A stretch of 64,000 nucleotides of DNA. Origin: Macrotis lagotis (Eukaryota; Chordata; Mammalia; Peramelemorphia; Peramelidae). The translations under genes and the position numbers were made by a program. The stretch is taken from NCBI RefSeq assembly GCF_037893015.1, contig NC_133662.1, positions 272,774,444 to 272,838,443 on the forward strand, read 5' to 3'. Positions 55,891 through 64,000 of this stretch are shown here, in pieces (positions within the stretch are counted from its first letter, which is position 1; the number at the start of each line of letters is the position of its first letter). Under the pieces are notes generated by a model. It did no database searches. It was not told where the DNA came from and saw only the letters and a program-made list of their open reading frames with translations.

Positions 55891-56345
55891 GGTGTCAGAG
55901 TCGCCCCCAGCCTTGGGATGGGAGGAAGCTTATGGGTTTACGAGACTTTGTGTGACTGGATGAATCTGGTTGAGAGCCATTGACTCTCCTCTCTTACAAA
56001 CTCAGCACCGTTTAAATTCAGTTAAAAATTGGTTATTCTGAACTTAGCAACCCCTGGGAAATGAAGATTTTTGTAGACAAAGAACAGGAAAATAGTGAAT
56101 AAAACCCTGAAACTCCACTTTCAATAACTCCTTCCCCACTCTTCTGAGCCGACATCTTGGTTTGGCTGGTTTGGGGGCAACCTCAGGCCCAGCCCAATTC
56201 TGGTTGAAAACTTCCTGGTCAAGGAAACACGCAGTCTTGCGGCCAGTTCTAAAAATGGCCAGCTCCTCACTGCTTCTAGTTGATTTTGGCTCTCCTTCCC
56301 CGCCCAGTGAGGCAGAGACCCCAGGCAGACCCCAAATCCCTACAC

Positions 56346-56346
56346 G

Positions 56347-56392
<46 letters not shown>

Positions 56393-56562
56393 TGCACATT
56401 CATTCACACACACACACACACACTCACACGCACATTCATTCACACACACAATCACTCACGCATATACACACATTCACACACACAATCACTCACGCATATA
56501 CACACACATTCACACTCACACGCACACTCATTCACACATACACACACAGACACACTCACTGC
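56346..56562 (+). repeat. CA-rich minisatellite
   Basis: A pure CA run, then 28-36 base higher-order units built from cattcattcacacacaca and atcactcacgcatataca. His/Thr-rich frames here are artefacts. Confidence 0.9.
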
Positions 56563-56994
56563 ACCCATCCCTGTCCTTGAAGCCCCAGAGTAGGGATGGC
56601 CAGGAGCTCTACCTGGGGTCCCTGGTCAGCTTGTTCTGGCTTTTCCCATGTCACACGAGGAGCATCTGGTTCGGAGGACTTCGAGCCAGCCTCGGCAATG
56701 TCAGAGGACATCACCGGGAGCACCTGTTCCTAGGCTGCAGCTGTTGGGGGTGGGGGGGGCTTGAATCCAGATTGGAGACAAATGACAGCTTCCTCCTCCA
56801 ACACCCCACAAATAGCAAGGAAAGAACCCACTTCCCTCTGGTCCATTCTACACCTTCACTGATCACCTTCCCACCCTGGAGAAACCTCTGCCCTGAGGCC
56901 CCGTTCTCCTCTCTGGATGCTGTAATCCCTTACCTGGACCCCATTTTCAGGAGGGGTCTCAATCACGTTTACTCCTGACTCCCTGACAAGTCCC

Positions 56995-57090
56995 TCTCCT
57001 GACTTCTCCTTCTCCTCCTCCCTCTCTTTTCCTCCCTCCTCCCCTCCTCCTCCTCTTCCCCCTCCCCCTCCCTTCCCCTCCCCCCCCCCA
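56995..57090 (+). repeat. Pyrimidine tract ending in a C run and AG
   Basis: About 95 bases of nearly pure C/T closing with ten C and CAG at 57089-57091. It resembles an exaggerated polypyrimidine tract before a splice acceptor; see finding. Confidence 0.85.
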
Positions 57091-57141
57091 GCTTCTCCTC
57101 ACACCCTCTGTGGTGCTCAGCATGTCTGATTCAAGGCCAGG

Positions 57142-58080
57142 TAAAGTGATGGGGCCTGAGCAGCTTCCTCCAACCCACCAGGAAGCCACAAGAAGTCCAA
57201 AAAAGGGAAGCCCTTGGGTTCTGTGGCCCCAGCAGGAGGCCTGGGCCGCCCCCCAGGGGTCAAGGCCCTTCCTGTTCAGCTCCACTTGGTGGATGGGTCT
57301 TGGCCGCCTGAAGCCCTTTCTGTTTTATGGGGTGTGAGGAGACGTCAGGATCCACTTGTCCCAAGGCCCCGTCTGGAAGTCATCATGAGGACCAGGAAGC
57401 CCGGGGAGGCCAGAGCTGGCAGCGGGCCCCTTAGTCTGCCCTCCACACTGACATGGCCCACAGCCATCCTTGGAAGAGAGGTGGCTCATGGGAAAATCCA
57501 CTGCTCCTCCTTTCCCCGCTCTATAAAACAAGGTTGGGGGAGGAGGGGGTGCCTGGACAGGCAGAGACTCTTCTCTACAGCTTCTGCCCAGCCCCAGGCA
57601 CCCTGGATGAGTGCTGGGCCTGAGGTAGGGCCAGAGGAAGCAGCACATGGGATGTGTCCACTCCATACTTCAGCCTCCGTCCTGGACTCCTGGGGTCTCA
57701 AGAGTCAGAGCCGGAGGCACAAGGTCGTCCAAGATGAGGCAAAGCCTGCTGCCTCCCTGCCTTCCCACACATTAGATAGGACCCCAGCAGCCACTGGTGT
57801 GAACCCCCTCTCCAGGGCCCCCAATGAGCATCATCCACCCAGCCCCCCCAGGGAGTCCTCCCATCATGAGAACCCTACCCCCCTCCTCTTCCCCTTCTTC
57901 CCCGCCTCTCTCTGTCTCTGACTCTATCTCTCTTTCTCGTCTCTCTCCTCCTTCTCACCACGTCCATAAAACAGTTGGGTTGGGTTTGAAGGTAGCTTGT
58001 ACCCCCACATTCTGGGACTGCTGGAGGGGAGGGGGAAGGGAGGTCGGAGTCCTTTAGGGTTGGGATGATTCAGAATGGAA
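57142..58080. other. Non-coding stretch, no gene supported
   Basis: GC-rich and repeat-poor. The 235-codon frame over 57214-57921 lacks an ATG start, splice evidence and recognisable similarity. A pyrimidine-rich stretch lies at 57880-57960. Confidence 0.4.
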
Positions 58081-58085
58081 GGAGA

Positions 58086-58295
58086 GGGGCAGCTAGGTGG
58101 CATAGTGGATAAAGCACCAGCCCTGGAGTCAGGAGTGCCTGGGTTCAAATCTGGTCTCAGACCCTTAATAATGACCTAGCTGTGTGGCCTTGGGCAAGCC
58201 ACTTAACCCCATTTGCCTTGCAAAAAAAAAAAAAAAACTAAAAAAAATATCTCAACACAAAAGAAAATAAACATACCTTTTGAAAAAAAAAAAAA
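58086..58295 (+). mobile_element. Marsupial tRNA-derived SINE, young copy with perfect target-site duplication
   Basis: Complete head ggggcagctaggtggc, cctggagtcaggagtgcctg, gttcaaatctggtctcag, ttaataatgacctagctgtg and ccttgc followed by A runs. A perfect 15-bp duplication, agaatggaaggagag, flanks it (58072-58086 and 58296-58310). The tail includes a non-A stretch between 58239 and 58282 before a second A run. The intact duplication argues for a fairly recent insertion. Confidence 0.97.
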
Positions 58296-58806
58296 AGAAT
58301 GGAAGGAGAGTAGAGGCTCCCACCCTGAGGACCGAATGATCAAGAAGGAAGCACAGACATGGCTTCCAGAGAGGGAACCCGGCTGGAGAGTCGGTGGCTC
58401 CTGCTCCGAGCCCCAGCCTTTGTGGGGCTCTGCTTGGTCTCTTGTGGTTCCTGGGTGGAGCACAGGCCCTGGTGGGTGCCCACCCCTCCTCCTGGAAGGG
58501 TGGCTTCCCGGGGGAGGAAGAGGCAGCCCCAGAAACCCTGGCATGCCAGCCTGCTGGCATTGACCCCAAACCCAGCAGGATGGGCAGCTGGGCAGACAGT
58601 GAGCAGGCAGCCAGTGGCCCCTCCCCGAGAGGCTCCCTCAGGAAGGTGGGAGCCAGGGGCTTGGAGAATGTCTGGGAACGCTAGATAAGAGGCAGGGAGA
58701 GCCGGGAAGCAGAACTTCATAGCTGCTCCGGCTGCCCCAAGAGCTGTGGGGGGGCGCCCTTCCTGTGCCTTCTCAAGCCTTTGCTGCTTGTTGTCCTTGG
58801 CCCCAG

Positions 58807-58810
58807 TGTG

Positions 58811-58857
<47 letters not shown>

Positions 58858-59132
58858 GTCTGTGTGTGGTGTGTGTATATATGTATGTGTGCAATATCTG
58901 TGTGTGTGATGTCTGTGTGTTGTGTGTATACATGTATGTGTGTAATGTCTGTGTGTGGTGTGTATATGTGTCTGTGTGTGTAGTGTGTATGTATGTGTGT
59001 AATATCTGTGTGTGTAATGTCTGTGTGTGGTGTGTGTATATATGTATGTGTGTAATGTCTGTGTGTGTATATATGTATGAGTGTAATGTCTGTGTGTGTG
59101 GTGTGTGTATATATGTCTGTGTGTGTGTGTGG
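58807..59132 (+). repeat. TG-rich minisatellite
   Basis: A (GT)n head, then higher-order units of roughly 50-70 bases each carrying gtaatgtctgtgtgtgg, tgtgtatatatg and tatgtgtgtaat. Cys/Val-rich plus and His/Thr/Tyr-rich minus frames are artefacts. Confidence 0.95.
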
Positions 59133-59279
59133 AGGGGGAAGGACCAGGATGCTGGGGGAAAGGCTTCAAGCTCCCCTTTCCCTGCACTGGCTCTCAGGAC
59201 TAAGTCCCCCAAAGTGCCTGGGGGCCCCAAGACCCTGGAGCAGCAGAGGGGGTGGGTGGAACCCGTCTGTTCCAACAGC

Positions 59280-59345
59280 CTCATTTCACAGACAAGGAAA
59301 CTGAGGCCCAAGGACCTCCCAGAGGCAGAATCAGAATTTCCACTC
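59280..59345 (-). mobile_element. CORE-type SINE fragment, reverse orientation
   Basis: cctcatttcacagacaagg, aaactgaggcccaagg and agaatcagaatttccactcc. Confidence 0.5.
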
Positions 59346-59654
59346 CAGTATACTAAGACCCAGTCCATCAGGACGAGGGACAAGACTCAGAACCAGGACC
59401 TTACTGGTAGAGAGAACTCTTAGCTGAGGAAAGTCCCTCCACCAGCTCAGATATCAAGCTGTTCTAGGGTGAATTCTCTCAGAACTCTACTAGGAGAGCC
59501 GGGAGAGGTGGAGGAACTCCCCCAGGCCCCCTCAGGACTGGCCCATATCTCCTTAGCTTCTGGGCGCAGCCTGCTACAGAAACATGTAACGTAGCATTTC
59601 AAAGAAGCTCCAAGATGGAAGATTTCTCCAGCTAGAGGTGATGAGGGTTCGAGC

Positions 59655-59752
59655 TGGGTGTGAGTGATTGTGACTGTGAGTATGAGCGAGTGTGTGTATG
59701 AGTGTGCGAGTTTGTGTTGGGGGTGTGTGTGTGTGTGTGTGTGTGTCTATGT
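59655..59752 (+). repeat. TG/GAGTGT-rich simple repeat
   Basis: gtgtgagtgattgtgactgt units followed by a pure GT run. Confidence 0.9.
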
Positions 59753-60539
59753 AGGATAGCAGGGACTAGGCTTACACAGCCCTGGTGCTGGAATACTCTG
59801 GACATGTGATTTCTGGGGATTGGGGAGTGAAAGAACAGAACTGTCCCGACCCCATGAGCCTGAGGGGGGGGTAGTGCCCTCTTTTTGCAGGAGAACCCTT
59901 TGGCTTCATCTCCATGGAAACCCATGCCTGGGGCTGGGTCCAGGGAACCCGTGGCCACAAGTTGCTAGGGATGCAGCAGAGACGGGGGCAGACCCCGAGG
60001 GAGGCAATTCCCAACAGTCCTACAGCCGGGCAGGGCAGACTCTGCAAGCCAGAGGCAGCTGGAGATAGCCCAGGGATTCCCAAAAGACATTCTCTAGAGG
60101 AGTCTGGACTGAGAGTTGATGGATTGGCAGCAGAAGGACACAGTCACTATGGGAGGATTGGAGGATTGGGCAGCACACCTCTGACCCTGCTCAGAGTGGT
60201 GCAGACATCCACTGGAAGCAGATTTTAGCCTGGTTTTGTATTTGACATATATGTGCAATAATAACAATGTCCCTTTCTCTGTGGTCCCCAAAGCCCTGGC
60301 TCAGCCCCTCACCCACTCCCTGGGTCCTACTGACAGAATTAGCTCCATGGGAAGACTGGAAAGTCCAGACAGAGACTCTTGGCTGGAGCTCAAGTGAGCC
60401 AAGCTCCATCTGACTTTCCAGGAAGAGGATGTGGGACTCCCACAGAGATGGCCAGAGCACGCCGGAGGCAGCACCAAATCGACCTCCCCATGGACAGAGG
60501 ATTGGCGCCCCCTGGAAGGAGGCATCCTGGGAACCTTTT

Positions 60540-60930
60540 CCTTTTTATCCACAGCCTCCCAGACTTCTGACCTCCAAGCCTTGGATAACGTATCTCACAC
60601 TATGTCACTGTCAGGAAGAGATACTTGGAGCTGAGAGCATCCATCAGTCAGTGGGTTCCAGAAAGTTGGAATGACTGGACCCAAGATTGATCCTTAAAGG
60701 GTCTGGGAAGGAAAGGCCTCCAAGGGCCTCTGCCTGGTCTCTCACTGGGACCCCTTTTTATCAATGAATTGGATGAAGCGAAGAAGCAGCGAAGGCTTAC
60801 AAGGACAGGGAACCTATGGGAAGACAAGGCAGGATTCAGAAAGATCTGGCCAGGTAGGAAAGGTAGATCCCATAGGATAAAAATGATGTGAAATGGGGAC
60901 AAACCTAACATCTTAAAACTCGAGTTCAAA
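60540..60930 (+). mobile_element. CR1/L3-clade LINE, reverse transcriptase fragment
   Basis: gccttggataacgtatctca corresponds to the KAFDxVSH block. ctttttatcaatgaattgga with tgaagcg corresponds to the FINDLDEG block, and ggattcagaaagatctggcc to the IQxDLD block. Broken in several places, same clade as the copies at 5.6 and 23.1 kb. Confidence 0.75.
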
Positions 60931-61432
60931 AATCATCTTTGTAAGTGGCTGCTTTTCCTCACTTCCCCAACCAGTTTCCCACAGTTCACCAAGCCCTGTG
61001 CTTGGGTAGGCCATTCTAAAGATTCCGTGAAGAGGAAAAAGCCGATCTATGAGGCAGTCGTTTGTCACGTGCTTTCAGCTCTTTTTTTTTCAGAAATCAT
61101 CATGCTCATCGCTAACACTGAGATGGCGTTTCTCTGCATATCTTACCTCACTGGATGCTGTTCATGATCTGTCCCACCCTTCTGGAATCACCCCCTTTTT
61201 TGGAAATATTTTACAATCCATTCCTAGCTGCCATGGCCAACTTCTTCTGTAGCAAGGGTCAGGTCCTGCTTCTCTTCCCAGCTTCCTCGTCTTATCTGAA
61301 ATTACAACTCGATCCCATTGCAAGCCAGCTTAGAGCCAGCAATGGCCAAATATGGAGCTCCCCCTTTTGCTTCTGGCATCAAACCATCACTCACTCAACC
61401 TGTTCTATTTCCCAGTTGCCTGTTGGTCTCCT

Positions 61433-61550
61433 CCTTCTCCCCCTCCCCTTCTCTTCCTCTTCTTCCTCCTCTTTCCCTTTCTCCTCCTCCCACTTCTCCT
61501 CTCCCTCCACATTCTCCTCCTCCCCCTTTTTCTCTTCTTATTCATTTACT
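61433..61550 (+). repeat. Pyrimidine-rich tract
   Basis: About 115 bases of C/T with few interruptions. Frames rich in Ser/Leu/Pro/Phe are artefacts. Confidence 0.9.
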
Positions 61551-61824
61551 CCACACATTAGGACAACCTATCCATGCTCTCTAAAGCTCCATTTTCTCTC
61601 CATTTTGGGTGGGGGCTTCTTGTGATAAGATACTGCTTACATTTTTCATCATCTTTTGGGTTTTTCAAGGTTAGTCTCCAAGTCATCTGGGCCCTTGCCC
61701 TCACTTAAAAAAGAGATTCCCTGTTTGTCAATCCAGCCTCTTGGTTTGGGCCTCCCGTGATTGGTGACTGTTTTGCATGATCTAAGAGTCTCTCCTTACT
61801 TTTATCCCCGTCTCACATCGAGTA

Positions 61825-62000
61825 TGGAGCTAGGAGTGAGAAGATGTAGGTTCCAATTCCATCTTAGTCTTTTCTTGGATATGTGGCCCTGAGCAAACAA
61901 CCAAAGTTTTCTTTGCCTCTATTTCCTCCTCGGTCAAATGAGGCATGAGTCCAGCCTCTCCAGTCCCTTCCAATTCTAAATCTGGATTGGGATTGGAAAG
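61825..62000 (+). mobile_element. CORE-type SINE, diverged
   Basis: aggagtgagaagatgtagg, ttccaattccatcttag, gatatgtggccctgagcaaa, cctctatttcctcctcggtc and aaatgaggc. Confidence 0.6.
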
Positions 62001-62238
62001 CTTCTTTAAAAACAGTTCTAGTTGGAGCGCCTAGGGCCTTTTCTCACCCTTCTCTTTTCTCCACAGCCAGTGAGCTGACAGAAGTTTCCAGGTAGCTGAT
62101 TCCAAAGTCATTTCCTTTTGAATAAAGCTACAGTCAGTTGTGTCCTCTGTTGGTGATGATGCAGGGTTGCCCCTCTCCCTGGAGGAGATGGACATCAGCA
62201 ACTACACAAAGAGCTTCTCTCTCCCCCCTCCCCCCATC

Positions 62239-62372
62239 ATGGCAATGGGGTTAAGTGACTTGCCCAAGATCACACAGCTAGGTAATTATTAAATATCTGA
62301 TGCTGTATTTGAACTCAGGTCCTCCTGACTCCAACACTGGTGCTCTACCCACTGCCACCACCTAGCTGCCCC
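62239..62372 (-). mobile_element. Marsupial tRNA-derived SINE, reverse orientation
   Basis: atggcaatggggttaagtga, cttgcccaagatcacacagc, taggtaattattaaat, gtatttgaactcaggtcctc, ctgactccaacactggtgc and cacctagctgcccc. Lacks an obvious T-run on the left. Confidence 0.9.
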
Positions 62373-64000
62373 TCAGTTATTAGTTTTATGGAGTTTGTCC
62401 CATAATTCATAATTCATTTTCTAATTGTCCACATTACATCTCAATGTTATAAGGAATATAGCCCCTGAAGCTCCCAGTCCCAAACACAGCTCAACCATTG
62501 GGCAATTGAGTGGATGTGTGTGATGGACACCTCCAAAGTGAACCCTATGGCAGAGGTTTCCAGTAGTTGGTGGATGGGTCCACGACTCAGCCCCCTGAGA
62601 AGAAAGCAGTAGCCCCATGGAGCAGGAATGGAGGAACAGGTAGAGGTGGGCATGTATCAGCATGCAGGAGCCATTATTAGCAGACTGACTGGAAGCACCC
62701 TGAGGATCCAAAGGATGTCTCCTTCACCTGATCTCCCCCAGCCATGAGCAGGAGCAGGATACAAAAGCCTGCCCTTAAGTCACACTCTTCAAGGGACCAT
62801 CCGTCTGATCCAAGACCCCTTGTCACACGTCTAGATATTTATTTGGCCTTTAGGCTAGGCAGCACAGGATCTTTGACTGAGTAGGAGAGAGACAGGGTCA
62901 AAGACAGAGAGAGAAAGAGGAATGGACTGACCAAGAGGGAGCTGAGAGCTTCCTCCTGGGATTTCCCACCACCTAGGGTTCCTAGTCCTGCTCCTGGGTC
63001 CAGAAGAACCAGACCAGAGAGCCCTTGGTCTTCCTGAGACCATCATTAATCTCTAACCAAGCCTCTTCCACCAAGCAGGGTTGGAGGTCACAGCTTCTCC
63101 AATATGGAACCTGGGTGCTCTGATGGAACAGAGTGGCCCATAGGAGACTCTCCTGTGCCCTCAGGACACTCTCCTTCTTCAGGGCTTTTGACTCACTGAT
63201 GAATCGAGTCACCAGTTTAAAGTAGATCAGTGAATCAATAGCCATTTATTATGCACCCTCCTTTTGTCTGCCAGGCCCTGCCTTCAAGGAGCTTATATTC
63301 TCTCAGAGGAAGCAACACTTGCAGGTCACTAAAGCATTTCTCCCACCTCCTGGTCTAGTCCTGACCCTGAGTTTGGGAGGTTCCACAGATCTCTATTAAA
63401 TTGTGTTTTGGTTGATTTGACTTCAGCCAATCTAGATTCAATTCAATTGAATTAATCTCTGACCCTGTGCCACTTGCTGGGGACATAAAGTAAAGATGAA
63501 GCCCTCCCAGTTGTGTCCTCCTCTCCGCCAATCCAGAGAGCATTGTTTGTGAGCCTGGATGAGGTTGGGGTCTTTCCCTAAGTCATAGCACAACAAGGCC
63601 AAGCAAGGCAGGAGCAATGGTGGGCACATCCCCCAACCCCCCCCAGACTTCTCCCCAAGTGACACTGATGGGGTACATGACATGCTGTGAAGGTACTTGC
63701 TCAGCCAGAGAGGCCAGCCTACCTGCCCAGCTCAGTCCTCAGACTCACACTTTAGGAATTCACTTTGGCAGCCATGTGTGAGGGGTGGATTAGAGAGAGG
63801 CAGCCAGAGCCAGTAAGACCAAGGAGGAAGTGACAGTAGACATGCCAGAGAGAGGGGGCAACCTTGGGCAGTAAAAGGTCAGCCCATGGTATAAGGAGGA
63901 GGCAATGCCAGTGGAGGGAATGCAAAGCTGTTTATTGAAGGCAGGAATAGTGGGCCTGGTCCAAATAGACTCCAGCAGTGGGTAATTGGGCAGCACACTC
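62373..64000. other. Non-coding stretch at window end
   Basis: Around 63225-63300 is a short copy of the old repeat family (ccatttattatgcaccctcc, ccttcaaggagcttatattc). No exon supported; minus-strand frames at 62421-63996 are unlinked and unlike any family I know. Confidence 0.4.

Noticed and set aside
56280-56978. 232-codon His/Thr-rich frame
   Set aside because: Mostly translation of the CA minisatellite.
57214-57921. 235-codon plus-strand frame
   Set aside because: No ATG start, no domain, and GC-rich sequence; likely chance.
58359-58688. 109-codon plus-strand ORF with a hydrophobic N-terminal stretch
   Set aside because: The stretch LLLRAPAFVGLCLVS looks like a signal peptide, but the ORF is overlapped by a second frame, has no splice or poly(A) context and no known relative. 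It also lies next to a young SINE.
58340-59383. 347-codon minus-strand frame rich in His/Thr/Tyr
   Set aside because: Driven by the TG minisatellite; the ends have no recognisable domain.
1-64000. CRISPR arrays, prokaryotic operons, riboswitches, tRNA or rRNA genes
   Set aside because: Repeat content and CpG pattern are those of a mammal. The tandem repeats have no spacer structure, and the only tRNA-like sequences are SINE heads.
1-64000. Endogenous retrovirus or other capsid-bearing element
   Set aside because: I saw no paired long terminal repeats and no gag, pol or env blocks. The reverse-transcriptase remnants present are of CR1/L3 and L1 type.

Overview
This is vertebrate nuclear DNA, almost certainly from a marsupial. 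The clearest sign is the marsupial tRNA-derived SINE whose sequence opens ggggcagctaggtggc and ends in ccttgcaaaa. Copies are seen at about 8.97, 19.02, 54.31, 54.52, 58.09 and 62.24 kb. Many older CORE-type SINEs (MAR1/MIR-like), L1 3' ends of a type I know from marsupial genomes, CR1/L3 reverse-transcriptase fossils and L2 3' ends lie around them. No complete multi-exon protein-coding gene can be read. Almost all long open frames are chance frames in GC-rich or simple-repeat DNA. I cannot name the species.

Layout. 1-13.8 kb: repeat-studded non-coding DNA, including an old CR1/L3 LINE on the minus strand at about 5.6-6.5 kb. 13.85-15.78 kb: one strong CpG island, the only convincing gene-control region. 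It holds a probable first exon on the minus strand (start codon 14797-14795, donor GTGAGT directly after 14766), a 14-unit CGG repeat in the presumed 5' leader, a full CRE palindrome, and three upstream copies of a module carrying an inverted CCAAT box and GC boxes. The gene runs toward lower coordinates. Its next exon was not recognised, so 1-14.7 kb is probably intron 1 or intron plus intergenic DNA.

16-24 kb: repeats, a SINE whose tail has become a (GAA)34 tract, a broken RPL36A processed pseudogene at 21.88-22.18 kb, and a 51-bp sequence present twice without change. 24-38 kb: old interspersed repeats and L1 3' fragments. 38.2-41.4 kb: an AT-richer block containing an inverted L1 fragment. 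41-54 kb: repeats, (GGAA)28, a 280-bp purine tract, and a possible terminal exon with poly(A) signal at 52.99-53.09 kb. 54-64 kb: nested SINE in LINE, several TG/CA minisatellites, a CpG-retaining block at 55.6-55.9 kb with a 64-codon minus-strand ORF and poly(A) signal, and a CR1/L3 fragment.

I see no evidence of a new multi-gene system. The most interesting items are the promoter with its CGG repeat and triplicated CCAAT module, the SINE-born GAA tract, the 51-bp exact duplicate, and the small ORF block at 55.6-55.9 kb. All homology calls were made from memory of family sequences, not from a search.
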